This document shows positions 51,318 to 60,995 of a stretch of 64,000 nt of DNA, piece by piece; the stretch's first letter is position 1; the number at the start of each line of letters is the position of its first letter. Source of the stretch: Algoriphagus sp. NG3 (GTDB taxonomy: Bacteria > Bacteroidota > Bacteroidia > Cytophagales > Cyclobacteriaceae); assembly GCF_034119865.1 (NCBI RefSeq), contig NZ_CP139421.1, positions 5,248,501-5,312,500 on the forward strand, in the 5' to 3' direction. The notes beneath the pieces were generated by a model, which worked only from the letters and a program-made list of their open reading frames with translations, ran no database searches and was not told the DNA's origin. The position numbers and the translations under genes were made by a program.

Positions 51318-51920
51318 GTCTGCGCCGATGATATATCGTTGGAGCATCGAAGGAGCATCGAAGATACATCGTAGGTGATGCCTGTTTAATTTCAGGAATG
51401 ATGCATGAATAGGCAGATGCAGTGTGGCTTATGTATTCCAGCCTATACAGGAGGGCCAAGCGTAAAGAAACAGTCCGGTGGACCTAGCTCGCACAAGTCT
51501 TACTGACCTGCCTTGTTTATTCTTAGGAGTGATGCGTGGATAGGCAGATGCAGTGTGGCCTTTGTATTCCAGTTTATTGAGGAGGAACAGTGTGGAGCTA
51601 CTGCAACCGCTCCCTTGTCCGGCTATTAAGAATTTTACCTCTTCAGCGGTAACGTTTGATTCAAATAGGCAGTGCTGGCCGTCCGTGACGAAAACGAACG
51701 GCAGGGGGCTTACCCGAATTCCTTTTGTGAAATTTTACTGATCCGCCAAATTATATTTCCCACATTATTTAAATCTACCACTAGATTTTTTTAAATTTAT
51801 TCTAGGTATTATCTTATTTGTTTAATTTAAGGGATTAAAATTATAAGAGCGTTAGGTGCATAGCCCTAACCAAAGCGTCCTTTTTATCCATGAGTTTTTT
51901 GGCACATCATTATTTAATAA

Positions 51921-52727
51921 ATGAACAAAGCTATTAATATGAAAAAAATCCTACTCAGCGCTGTAATACTTTTTGCATCATGGCAGTTCGGCATGGCCCA
52001 GGACGATGCTGCTGAGCTGGCGAAAAAACTTGCCAACCCAATTGCCTCTTTGATTTCTGTTCCTTTTCAGAACAATACAGATTATGGAATAGGTGCTTGG
52101 CAGGGAACCAGAAATACCCTGAATATCCAGCCGGTAGTACCGATTGCCATCAACAAGAATCTGAATATGATCACCCGGATTGTCATCCCGGTGGTCACCC
52201 AATATAATATCACGGCTCCCGGAGAAAGGCAATCAGGCCTAAGTGATGCGGTCATGTCGGCTTTCTTTTCTCCTGCCAATTCCGAAAAACTCACCTGGGG
52301 GGTAGGCCCTGCGCTTTTGCTGCCTACTGGGACTGATGATTTCCTGACTACCAAAAAATTTGGGATGGGGCCTACAGCGGTGGCGCTTAAGCAGTCTAAT
52401 GGCTGGACGGTGGGAGGTCTGATCAATCAGATCTGGTCTGTGGCCGGTAATGACGAGCGACCTGACGTCAGCCAGATGTTTGTGCAGCCTTTTGTGGTAT
52501 ATAACTGGAAAACCGGGGCAGGTGTGGGAGCCAACATGGAATGGACACAAAATTGGAAGGCTTCTACAACGACCCTATGGCTAAATCCCAATATCTCTGC
52601 AGTGACTTCCTTGGGTAAGCAGAAAACCCAATTTGTGGTTGGCCCAAGAATCAACCTCGCGGCTCCTGAAGGTGGTAAGGCTGATTGGGGTTGGCGGGCT
52701 GTGGTGATTTTCTTGTTTCCTAAGTAA
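51921..52727 (+). CDS. MetA-type outer-membrane porin-like protein
   Basis: The 268-residue protein has a signal peptide (cleavage near WQFGMAQ) and alternating strands characteristic of outer-membrane beta-barrels of the phenol-degradation MetA/neuromedin-annotated group (ANPIASLISVPFQNNTDYGI, TGAGVGANMEWTQNWKA). It probably forms a barrel in the outer membrane. ATG 51939 is an alternative start giving MKKILLSA. It begins a run of plus-strand envelope genes. Substrate unknown. Confidence 0.8.
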   Translation: MNKAINMKKILLSAVILFASWQFGMAQDDAAELAKKLANPIASLISVPFQNNTDYGIGAWQGTRNTLNIQPVVPIAINKNLNMITRIVIPVVTQYNITAPGERQSGLSDAVMSAFFSPANSEKLTWGVGPALLLPTGTDDFLTTKKFGMGPTAVALKQSNGWTVGGLINQIWSVAGNDERPDVSQMFVQPFVVYNWKTGAGVGANMEWTQNWKASTTTLWLNPNISAVTSLGKQKTQFVVGPRINLAAPEGGKADWGWRAVVIFLFPK

Positions 52728-52771
52728 ATATTAAGATTTGCTCAACTGACTATGATTTTTATTCAATAGCT

Positions 52772-53818
52772 ATGAAATGTATTAAACTGAACCAATTATT
52801 TATTATTCCACTGGTTTGTATGGTACTTTTTTCGACGAAAGTATTTTCCCAGGGCGCCCAGAAGATTTTCAATCCTCTTTACGAAGAGTATTACGATAGT
52901 CTTAGAGCCATGGATTATCCCTATGTGTTTCCTGTTTTGGGTGCTGGCGCGGCGAAAAGGGGATATGATCTACCCTATGCCTGGGGAGCTAGTGCCATCT
53001 ATTTTACCCAACAACAACAGATTCTGATCGAAAGCACCGAAATAGGTTTTGGGGGATCTGAACTGGTGGACATCAGCCAGTTTATCAAATTCGGCCCCAC
53101 TATAGCCACTACCAATGCCTACTCTTTTCGACCGGATGTTTGGGTGCTGCCTTTTCTGAATCTTTACGGGATCTTGGGCGGAGGTACCACCAGTACGGAA
53201 GTGACCCTGCTCGATCCCATCAGTTTTCAGACCGAACAGAATTTCTCGGTGAGCAGCTACGGACTGGGAGCTACCTTGACTGCGGCGGCTGGGCCGGTAT
53301 GGTTTGCTTGGGACAACAATTACAACTTTGCCGATATAGAGGTAGTGGTGGAGCCGGTTCCCGCTTTTAACAGTAGTTTCAGGATAGGGCATACCATCCC
53401 CTCTATCAATAACCCTCAGCGTAACTTATCAGTATGGGCAGGAACCTTCTTTCAGGTGATCCAAAATGACACACAGGGATCTATTTCTGTCGCAAGTCTG
53501 GTCCCGGGCATGGGCGATGGGGCTGCGATAGATCGGCTGAATGAGTGGGCAGATGGCCTCCCCCCGGCACAGCGGCTGGTAGCTAAGCAGATAATCGACA
53601 AAATCGAGGATGCCGCAGCTGGGCTGGATCCCGGTGATGCCATGATTGAATACAAACTGGATAAGAAAGTAGCGGCTCCATTCAACCTGATTTTCGGTGC
53701 CCAATACCAATTTAACAAACGATGGATTCTCAGATCAGAATTAGGAGTTTTTGGGAAGCGAAGCCAGTTTCTGTTGAATCTGAACTATAGGATACCGGGC
53801 TTTTTTAAAAAGTCCTAG
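52772..53818 (+). CDS. Exported beta-barrel protein
   Basis: The 348-residue protein starts with a signal peptide (residues 1-26, VFSQG) and shows amphipathic strands with frequent GG/aromatic residues (LPFLNLYGILGGGTTSTEVT; WILRSELGVFGKRSQFLLNL), ending with a barrel-type C-terminal strand YRIPGFFKKS. Outer-membrane location is likely. It follows the preceding porin-like gene by 44 bp. No named family is recognised. Confidence 0.72.
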   Translation: MKCIKLNQLFIIPLVCMVLFSTKVFSQGAQKIFNPLYEEYYDSLRAMDYPYVFPVLGAGAAKRGYDLPYAWGASAIYFTQQQQILIESTEIGFGGSELVDISQFIKFGPTIATTNAYSFRPDVWVLPFLNLYGILGGGTTSTEVTLLDPISFQTEQNFSVSSYGLGATLTAAAGPVWFAWDNNYNFADIEVVVEPVPAFNSSFRIGHTIPSINNPQRNLSVWAGTFFQVIQNDTQGSISVASLVPGMGDGAAIDRLNEWADGLPPAQRLVAKQIIDKIEDAAAGLDPGDAMIEYKLDKKVAAPFNLIFGAQYQFNKRWILRSELGVFGKRSQFLLNLNYRIPGFFKKS

Positions 53819-53857
53819 AAATCTTTAACCCAAACGGGATAACCTCTAAAAAAAATT

Positions 53858-54562
53858 ATGATACAGCGATTTTTGGTTTGTACAATCCTATTCATGTGCA
53901 TGGCGACAGCTTCCCAAGCTCAGGTGCTTATGAGCTTAATTTTTGGTGACAAGCTGAACAATGAAGATAATCTTTTTGGACTTCATTTGGATTACAGTTT
54001 CAATAATATGTCCCTTTCAGAAGCGCAGGATCGGATGAACACATTTAACTTTGGACTTTTTTACACCCATAAGTTTGATGAAAACTGGCATCTCAATGTA
54101 AACTTCATGGCTAAGTACCAGCGGGGAGCGGCGGGTATATCCCCTTACGACTTGGGCGACGCTAATCTCAACTCTTTATATACAGATGCAGAGGTGACGC
54201 GAAAAATCAATTACTTCAGTATCCCGGCTACGATGCGATATGTGATCAAGCAAACTTATTTTCTGGAGTTGGGTCCTCAGCTATCGGCTCGCACCAAAGC
54301 AAAGGATGTTTTCGAAGCAGAACTTTCCCAAGGGGATCTGACCCTGGATGTGGATATCCGGGATCAGGTACAGCGAATGGATTTTGGCTTTGTGACCGGA
54401 TTAGGATTGTATATAGGAAAAGATAAGATCAACTCCCTAGGGCTTCGCTACCAGGGTGGTTTGTCAGATGCTATGAAAGACTTGGCGGGAAAGCAAAATC
54501 ATAGTCAGATCGCCATCTACGCCAACCTGCCTATAGGAAGAGGGAAGATGAAAAACCAATGA
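53858..54562 (+). CDS. Exported outer-membrane beta-barrel protein
   Basis: The 234-residue protein has a signal peptide (CMATASQAQ) and a PorT/OmpA-type small beta-barrel sequence (FGLFYTHKFDENWHLNVNFM; FFLELGPQLSARTKAKD-like; KINSLGLRYQGGLSDAM). It starts 39 bp after the previous gene and probably belongs to the same transcript. Function unknown. Confidence 0.72.
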   Translation: MIQRFLVCTILFMCMATASQAQVLMSLIFGDKLNNEDNLFGLHLDYSFNNMSLSEAQDRMNTFNFGLFYTHKFDENWHLNVNFMAKYQRGAAGISPYDLGDANLNSLYTDAEVTRKINYFSIPATMRYVIKQTYFLELGPQLSARTKAKDVFEAELSQGDLTLDVDIRDQVQRMDFGFVTGLGLYIGKDKINSLGLRYQGGLSDAMKDLAGKQNHSQIAIYANLPIGRGKMKNQ

Positions 54563-54622
54563 TTGGGAGGATTCATAAGTATAATATACCGTGAAAAAAA
54601 AATAATACTATAATACAAACTG

Positions 54623-55789
54623 ATGGCTATGCGATTTTTTTACACCACACTTGTCTTTTTTCTTTTGGTCCAAGTCTCCCTTGCGCAGGATAAAGGAGAG
54701 AAGGAGAAGTTGAGCATGAAAGTGTTTAAGGATTCCCTGGATGGGAAGCTGGATATGAGTGACTTCCTGATCAACTATCACGGTTTTATACCGCTTGCCA
54801 ATATTATTACTGAACCAGCTTTGGGGGGGATAGGAGTGATGTTTACGCCGATTTTCATCAAGCCCAATAAAAACCAGGATCTCGGGGAGTTTATTCCCCC
54901 TGATATCACCGCTGCATTTGTGGGCTATACGGGCAACAAATCCTGGGGGGCTGGAGCCCTCAGGATAGCCTCCTTTCCCAAGCAGCATCTTAAATATCGC
55001 GTTGGAGCCGCTTACGGGGATGTCAATATGGATTTCTTTAGGACTTTTCCGGTGGTGGGGGAGCAGAAGTTCGCGTTCAACTTTAACACGACTGCCGCAT
55101 TTGGATCATTGCTCAGGCAGATCGGAAAGAGCCAATTATTCCTGGGATTGGAGTATTTGTATTTGCATAATAAGGTGATGCCGGACTTTGGAGTAGGTGA
55201 GCTGCCATTGCCGGATTTTGTAGATGAAAAATCCCTTGACAACAACCTGAGCAGTGTGGGGTTGGTACTGGAATTTGATAAAAGAGACAATGTCTTTACA
55301 CCGGATAAGGGTTGGTATGTCACTTCAGATTTCAGGATAAATGACTCCTGGACAGGCAGTGATTACACGTATCAGAATTGGAATATTGCCGCATTAAAAT
55401 ACTTTCAGTTTGCTCCAAAATGGGTAAGTGGATTCCGGGCTGAAGGAAGGCTACAGTTCAATGATGCCCCGTTTTACCTAAAACCTGGAATTGCCTTGCG
55501 TGGTGTTCCAATGGCTCGCTATCAGGGAGATCAGACTTATGTGATGGAGACGGAGCAGCGCTATGATTTTACGGACCGTTGGAGTGCATTGGCTTTTGTA
55601 GGGGCAGGCAAAGCGGTCACAAAGCAAGTCTCCTTTTCAGATGCAAACTTGGTTTATAATTATGGGACTGGGTTCCGGTATCTGATTGCAAGGAAATTCG
55701 GAGTCAGAACAGGGATAGATGTAGCCTGGTCCAATGAAGACTTTGGATGGTACATTGTGTTTGGGTCAGCTTGGAATAATAGAAACTAA
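54623..55789 (+). CDS. BamA/TamA-type surface antigen
   Basis: The 388-residue exported protein (signal ending VSLAQ) has the C-terminal Omp85 barrel signatures GVPMARYQGDQTYVMETEQR and YDFTDRWSALAFVGAG, and ends GWYIVFGSAWNNRN. No POTRA domains are present, so it is a short, POTRA-less member. Such proteins may help insert or secrete outer-membrane proteins, or act as channels. It follows two barrel genes on the same strand. Confidence 0.85.
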   Translation: MAMRFFYTTLVFFLLVQVSLAQDKGEKEKLSMKVFKDSLDGKLDMSDFLINYHGFIPLANIITEPALGGIGVMFTPIFIKPNKNQDLGEFIPPDITAAFVGYTGNKSWGAGALRIASFPKQHLKYRVGAAYGDVNMDFFRTFPVVGEQKFAFNFNTTAAFGSLLRQIGKSQLFLGLEYLYLHNKVMPDFGVGELPLPDFVDEKSLDNNLSSVGLVLEFDKRDNVFTPDKGWYVTSDFRINDSWTGSDYTYQNWNIAALKYFQFAPKWVSGFRAEGRLQFNDAPFYLKPGIALRGVPMARYQGDQTYVMETEQRYDFTDRWSALAFVGAGKAVTKQVSFSDANLVYNYGTGFRYLIARKFGVRTGIDVAWSNEDFGWYIVFGSAWNNRN

Positions 55790-55907
55790 AATTAGTTATG
55801 AGGTAAGCTTTTCAATCAGCGGTGAAAATACGTTTTAGAGAGAATACTTTAGAAAAAAAGTTAAGCAAAAGCATAAAAAAGTAGCCATATTTTGAACTCC
55901 GGTAATC

Positions 55908-56732
55908 ATGAAGAAAGAATCGTTCATAAAAACCCTGTGCTTATTTATCTCCTTTTTGATAACACAAGCAACGCTTGCCCAGGAAGAAAAAGAGGAGGCA
56001 GAAGAAGGTAAAACTTCCGTTGAGCTTTCTCAGGAGGTGATGAACCCTACCACTCTGGCATGGCAGCTCCAGCTGGAGGAATTTACTATTTTTGATACGG
56101 AAGGGCAAGAGGGGTTTGCCCAGAATTTCCGGTTTAGAGGTATTATTCCCTTGGAAAAAGGGCTGCTTCTACCCTTCCCACAGCTAATCCGTGTGATAGC
56201 TTTTGTAAATACCGCTCCCGGAGGCCCCACTGGCCTTGGGGATGTGACGCTAAATCAGTTTTTCATTCTTAGTAAAAAGCAATGGGGGCAGTTTGGAGCC
56301 GGGTGGAATGCCACTATTCCTACCCGTACTTCCCCCGAACTGGGATCCCCGCAACTGCAGCTAGGGCCTGCGGCTACGGTGACCTTTACCGATCTGGGCA
56401 ACTGGCAGATGTACTGGATTCTGGAAAATTTCTTTTCCGTAACCGGTAATGATAAATACGGTTCTAATGCCTTTGCGATCCTCCAACCGAATATTTTCTA
56501 CACTTGGTCAAACGGGGTCTATGCAGGGATAGAACCCGAGTGGCAAATAGATTATAGAACCGGAAAAGTAGCCATTCCAATGAATTTGAGGTTAGGTTAT
56601 ATCTGGTCAGGTAAATTGAAATATAACGCCTATATAGAACCGGAATTTATGATGTACCGTTCGGAGGGGTATACCCGAAACCTAAATAATTTTGGAATCC
56701 GCTTTGGGTATAGATGGTATATACCGATGTGA
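55908..56732 (+). CDS. MetA-type outer-membrane porin-like protein (second copy)
   Basis: The 274-residue protein has a signal peptide (ITQATLAQ) then a charged segment (EEKEEAEEGKTSVELSQEVM), and a barrel with FRFRGIIPLEKGLLLPFPQL and RLGYIWSGKLKYNAYIEPEF, ending in YRWYIPM. The arrangement resembles the 51.9-kb gene, so the two are likely distant paralogues. The region ahead holds no strong promoter that I can name. Confidence 0.78.
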   Translation: MKKESFIKTLCLFISFLITQATLAQEEKEEAEEGKTSVELSQEVMNPTTLAWQLQLEEFTIFDTEGQEGFAQNFRFRGIIPLEKGLLLPFPQLIRVIAFVNTAPGGPTGLGDVTLNQFFILSKKQWGQFGAGWNATIPTRTSPELGSPQLQLGPAATVTFTDLGNWQMYWILENFFSVTGNDKYGSNAFAILQPNIFYTWSNGVYAGIEPEWQIDYRTGKVAIPMNLRLGYIWSGKLKYNAYIEPEFMMYRSEGYTRNLNNFGIRFGYRWYIPM

Positions 56733-56913
56733 TAATTGAACGGATGATTATCCGGAAGGATGCCAGTAACCATATTTTCCATGTTTTACTGGCTAGAAGA
56801 CCGATACTGCGACTTCACTCATTACAAGTGACCTAAATGATAACATTCACCAAATCCTTTAGTACTTTAATCTCTTTGGTGGTAGAAAAGCGGAAATACA
56901 TTCATTAAAAGTT

Positions 56914-59214
56914 ATGGTAAATAGAAAACAAGTAAAGCCAAAAAATCTCCTACAGTTTTCTAATAGAGAGGAGAAAAGGAGTGTGGGCACATTACCATCG
57001 GATTCTCTTCGGAGTATAGTAACTGTTAGCAGTATTTTTTGCATAACCTTTTTTTTGTGCTTTTTGGGTGTTTTTGCGCAGCAAGCAATAGCCCAAGAAT
57101 TAGATAGCCTTCAGGATTTAGGCTGGCCTCGCCAGATAGAAAAAGACGGGGCAACCTTGCTTTATTACCAACCGCAGATAGACGAATGGGAGGATTATAA
57201 GGTAATTAAAGCCAGAGTAGCTTTTTCCCTGACCGGTAGCGATGGCCAACAGACTATGGGAGTGACTTCCATAAAATCCCATACACTGGTGGATAAGGAT
57301 TCCCGTACTGCTTTCCTTCAGGATATCATATATGAAGGTGTGCGCTTCCCTTCTGCTGATGCCAAGCAATCCAAAGTATTGGAAAAATTGTTTAGGACTC
57401 TTGCACCTTCAGGCGGGGAAACCATTTCAGTAGATAGAATTATGGCTGACCTGCAGCATGGAAAACTACGGGCAAAAACAGTGGCTGTGAAAAACGACCC
57501 TCCAACCATTTTCTCCAGTGATAGCCCGGCCATTCTTTTGTTGTTGGACGGAGACCCTGTGATGGCCCCTATAGAAAAGACCGGCCTGGAGTACGTGGTA
57601 AATACCAATTGGGATGTGTTCTATGAAAAGTCTAAAGAGAGATATTATCTGATAACTGAACAAACCTGGCTTACCTCCTCAGCGCTGGAAGGCCCTTGGG
57701 AAATGACGAGTAAGCTGCCTAATGCGATGAGGAAACTTCCTGATGGGGAGAACTTTGATGAGGTAAAGAGAATGGTGCCGGCACCAAAGACCTCCTTTGC
57801 CCCAAAAGTATATTATTCAGATGCCCCTGCTGAGCTGCTTTTGTTTGACGGAGAGCCTAAATTTGCGGCTATAGAGGGAACAGAGCTGCTATATGCGGTG
57901 AATACAGAGAACGATGTGTTTGTGGATAAGTCCGAAAATCAGTTTTTCGTGCTGTTGTCCGGAAGGTGGTTTAGTGGAGCTGCTTTGAATGGGCCATGGG
58001 TATATGCTGGGAATGATCTGCCTACAGATTTTTCCAATATCCCTGCAGATTCTCCCAAAGCAAATGTGCTGGTATCCGTTCCCGGCACAGTAGAGGCTTC
58101 CGATGCGGTGATGTTAGCCCAGATACCTGCCACGGCTATAGTGAATAAAGCTGATGCTGAAGCCAAAGTGAGCGTTACTTACGATGGAAATCCCGAATTC
58201 AGGCCTTTAGCGGGGACCACTATGTTTTATGCGTCCAATACCCAGCAGAAGGTGATCAAGTTGGACGATGAGTATTACCTGTGCTATCAGGCAGTGTGGT
58301 TTGAGTCCAGTGATCCTTTCGGGCCCTGGAAGACATCTGAGGAAATACCCGATGAGATCTATACCATACCGCCTAGCTCCCCGCTCTACAATGTCACCTA
58401 TGTGACTCAGTCCGCGGATTCAGATACTACCGTACGGAGCAATGCCAGCGGAGGTTATTTCGGCATGTTTGTCATGGGAATGGCTGTGGGGGCTACCGTT
58501 GCCTATGGTACAGGCTATTATTATCCCCCTTACCTGTTCTGGGGTCCCTATCCATATCCTGTTTATAGACCTTGGCCGATGACTTATGGTGTAGCGGCCG
58601 TGTACAATCCCTGGACAGGTGGCTATGCTATGGGGAGGTCCGTCTATGGTCCTTATGGTGCAGCGCATTCCGCAGCTTGGTACAACCCTGCGACCGGACG
58701 CTACGGAAGATCCGCCAGTGTACAGGGCTGGTACGGAGGCCGTACTTCGGCTAGTACTTACAATCCCTGGACGGGTACTTACGCCCATACTAATCAGGGC
58801 CACAGCCCTTATGCGCAATGGGGCAGTTCGGTGGCTACCCGGGGTGATCAATGGGTGCAGGGAGGCCATGTAACTACTGGGCGGGGCACTGTTGCCGGGA
58901 TACGAACATCAGGAGGAAGGCAAGGACAGGTAATCCATGGTACAAATGGGACTGTAATCCACACCGACAATGGAGTATTTGCCGGGCATGATGGCAATAT
59001 CTACAGAAGAAATGAGAGTGGAGAATGGAGTCAATATAACCGAGGTGACTGGAAAGGAATGGGTGGCAATGGACGCTCCTTTGGTTCTCCGTCCCAGCAG
59101 CGTGTGGTGTCCGGACTTGATAGGGCGCAGGTGTCCCGGGAGCGGGGACAGGTACAGACCCAGCGGTTTAATTCCTTTCAGCGTACAGGTGGGAGAGGAA
59201 TCAGAAGAAGATAA
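56914..59214 (+). CDS. Large exported protein with three repeats (annotated elsewhere as carbohydrate-binding V/XII)
   Basis: The 766-residue protein has a long N-terminal extension, a signal-type hydrophobic stretch (SSIFCITFFLCFLGVFAQQA), then a start block WPRQIEKDGATLLYYQPQID known from proteins named carbohydrate-binding family V/XII. Three repeats of about 70 residues follow, at 198-268, 298-370 and 420-485, each with a pattern like DG-PxxAPIEGTxLxYxxNTxxDVF...W...L-GPW. The C-terminal third is rich in Gly/Tyr/Trp and low-complexity, like a surface or adhesive region. Function unknown. Confidence 0.8.
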   Translation: MVNRKQVKPKNLLQFSNREEKRSVGTLPSDSLRSIVTVSSIFCITFFLCFLGVFAQQAIAQELDSLQDLGWPRQIEKDGATLLYYQPQIDEWEDYKVIKARVAFSLTGSDGQQTMGVTSIKSHTLVDKDSRTAFLQDIIYEGVRFPSADAKQSKVLEKLFRTLAPSGGETISVDRIMADLQHGKLRAKTVAVKNDPPTIFSSDSPAILLLLDGDPVMAPIEKTGLEYVVNTNWDVFYEKSKERYYLITEQTWLTSSALEGPWEMTSKLPNAMRKLPDGENFDEVKRMVPAPKTSFAPKVYYSDAPAELLLFDGEPKFAAIEGTELLYAVNTENDVFVDKSENQFFVLLSGRWFSGAALNGPWVYAGNDLPTDFSNIPADSPKANVLVSVPGTVEASDAVMLAQIPATAIVNKADAEAKVSVTYDGNPEFRPLAGTTMFYASNTQQKVIKLDDEYYLCYQAVWFESSDPFGPWKTSEEIPDEIYTIPPSSPLYNVTYVTQSADSDTTVRSNASGGYFGMFVMGMAVGATVAYGTGYYYPPYLFWGPYPYPVYRPWPMTYGVAAVYNPWTGGYAMGRSVYGPYGAAHSAAWYNPATGRYGRSASVQGWYGGRTSASTYNPWTGTYAHTNQGHSPYAQWGSSVATRGDQWVQGGHVTTGRGTVAGIRTSGGRQGQVIHGTNGTVIHTDNGVFAGHDGNIYRRNESGEWSQYNRGDWKGMGGNGRSFGSPSQQRVVSGLDRAQVSRERGQVQTQRFNSFQRTGGRGIRRR

Positions 59215-59596
59215 GTGGGAGCCGGTTCGTGTTGGATTAAGCCATGATTACCTTTTGGTGATACCAGTGTTGTAATTTCAAGTATAGATTTGATTTTATG
59301 CTGAGATTATGTATATTTTGGTACATTAAGTTGAGGCGGGTTGAGTTGGTGATTTTTATATAGGCAGGATAGCATAATCCAAGCAAAGTGAATTTTGAAG
59401 TGTTACTATGTATGGCTACTAAGGCCATTTAATTTCTATAAAATATAAACTAAACAAATTCAATTTTTAATCACACGCACACACATGAATCTGACACGAT
59501 CAAAGTCATCATTAAAACAGACAAGACAATGATTGTTTTAATCGTCAAAGATTCTGCCTGTCAGCAGATGTGACCACTAAAAACAAGTATAAGCAC
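59215..59596. other. Intergenic region before the DUF4136 gene
   Basis: No gene is seen in this 382-bp AT-rich stretch. It should carry the promoter of the DUF4136 gene. Confidence 0.5.
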
Positions 59597-60175
59597 ATGA
59601 AAAATTTATCCAAACATTTAATGCTAGGTGCATTGTTGATGCTTTTCTCTGTAATGGGATTTGCACAAGTAAAGAGCGATTATGACAAAGAAGCTGATTT
59701 TACAGCTTATAAGACCTATTCCTTCCAGGGATGGCAGCAAGAGTCCGATAAGCAGCTCAATGAGTTTGATAAAAAGAGGATCCTGGATGCGCTGAAGGCC
59801 GAGTTTGATTCCAGAGGGATGACTTTGGTTGAATCTGGTGCTGATGCTGAAGTAGCGCTCTATCTGGTATTAGATCAAAAGACTTCCACTACGGCCTATA
59901 CTAATTTCGTGGGAGGTATGGGTTATGGCCCCCGCTGGGGATGGGGAATGGGCGTAGGAGGAATGGGTATGGCTTCCGCTACTACTACCTATAATGAAGA
60001 TGACTATACAGAAGGAACGTTGGTGGTCGACATGTATGACTCCAGTGGGAAAAAGCTGGTTTGGCAAGGAGTGATGACTTCTGTCGTACAGGAAAAGCCC
60101 GAGAAAAGAGAAAAAACTATTCCTAAAAAAGTCAAAAAGTTGATGAAACAATATCCTGTAGCTCCTGCTAAGTAA
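59597..60175 (+). CDS. DUF4136 domain-containing exported protein
   Basis: ATG 59597 gives 192 residues with a signal peptide (MLFSVMGFAQ) and the DUF4136 start VKSDYDKEADFTAYKTYSFQ. A Gly-rich loop (GGMGYGPRWGWGMGVGGMGM) and a charged C-terminus follow. DUF4136 proteins are small envelope proteins of unknown role, often lipoproteins; this one lacks a lipobox cysteine. The GTG at 59570 is an alternative start that would place 9 residues before the signal. Confidence 0.85.
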   Translation: MKNLSKHLMLGALLMLFSVMGFAQVKSDYDKEADFTAYKTYSFQGWQQESDKQLNEFDKKRILDALKAEFDSRGMTLVESGADAEVALYLVLDQKTSTTAYTNFVGGMGYGPRWGWGMGVGGMGMASATTTYNEDDYTEGTLVVDMYDSSGKKLVWQGVMTSVVQEKPEKREKTIPKKVKKLMKQYPVAPAK

Positions 60176-60408
60176 TGCCATTAAACTTAGAGACTGACTT
60201 ATAATTAAGTTTTCTTGTCAGGCTGATCGCCAGTTTGCCGAAGGAATGAAAGTTGAAGCCTAATGCAGGAATTAAAGCTGTTTCGACTCTCTGCCCATCA
60301 GCTGGCGGGTCTGCCCTCCGGGAGGCGGGCGCTCAATGTGACAATTAAAAGTTATGAGTTCGCCTTTTTTTCGAGATGATATATTAAGTGACTAAGTAGT
60401 TCTTCCCT

Positions 60409-60960
60409 ATGACCAAACTCGGGTTTTTGATTTTTGTGGCAACTGTGATGGTTATTTCTCACCTATGCGTGGGACAGGAGAGAAGTGATGTAGAGGAAAC
60501 GGAAGTTGAAGGGAAACACAGCCTATCATTTATTATAGCACATGCCAGAATAGGTCAGGGTCGGGATATGGATGGGAACAGACAATTTACTACTGTTCCT
60601 TCTATTTCCATTGACTACAATTACTGGATCTCTCCCAGGTTTGCGATAGGTGTCCATACGGATTTGCTTAATGAGAATTTCTTTATAGAAACCGCAGACA
60701 AAGGGGAATTGATTGAGCGTGAAAGACCGATTGCCCCAGTGGTAATGGGGACTTACAAGCCAGGCAAGCATTGGAGTTTCGGTCTCGGGTTCGGAGGGGA
60801 ATTCGCAGAGGGTGAAGATTACTTCGTTACCCGTCTTGGGGTAGAGTATATGGTAGAAATCCGAAATGGGTGGGGTGTTTTAGGCGCACTCACGCAGGAT
60901 TTTCGAGCCAAAGCGTACAATGTAACCTCCATAGGATTAGGTATCGAGAAGAAGTTCTAA
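60409..60960 (+). CDS. Exported beta-barrel-like protein
   Basis: The 183-residue protein has a signal peptide (SHLCVGQ) and alternating strands (ISIDYNYWISPRFAIGVHTD; WGVLGALTQDFRAKAYNVTS) ending in a barrel-type IGLGIEKKF. It precedes the HAD lipoprotein by 35 bp, perhaps one operon. No family name is certain. Confidence 0.65.
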   Translation: MTKLGFLIFVATVMVISHLCVGQERSDVEETEVEGKHSLSFIIAHARIGQGRDMDGNRQFTTVPSISIDYNYWISPRFAIGVHTDLLNENFFIETADKGELIERERPIAPVVMGTYKPGKHWSFGLGFGGEFAEGEDYFVTRLGVEYMVEIRNGWGVLGALTQDFRAKAYNVTSIGLGIEKKF

Positions 60961-60995
60961 AAATTAGAAAATATTAAATTTTTAATCAGTAAGGT

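Larger units (their letters stand above)
50204..51920. other. Long non-coding region
   Basis: About 1.7 kb without a supported gene. It holds the second copy of the duplicated block (50438-50600), a third partial copy of that region's tail (ACGCCGGGTTAAAACCCGCC near 50876-50895, matching 47830-47857 in layout), a tandem (51285-51317), paired GGTTCCGTTA units near 51164-51184, and sets of CATCGAAG repeats near 51344-51362. The last 150 bp probably carry the promoter of the next gene. Confidence 0.55.

Noticed and set aside
51285..51362. CRISPR-like array
   Set aside because: Repeat units are 8-11 bp, without spacers, and no cas genes are present.
59215..59596. Gene between the repeat protein and the DUF4136 gene
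   Set aside because: Only short frames of biased AT-rich composition; nothing conserved seen.
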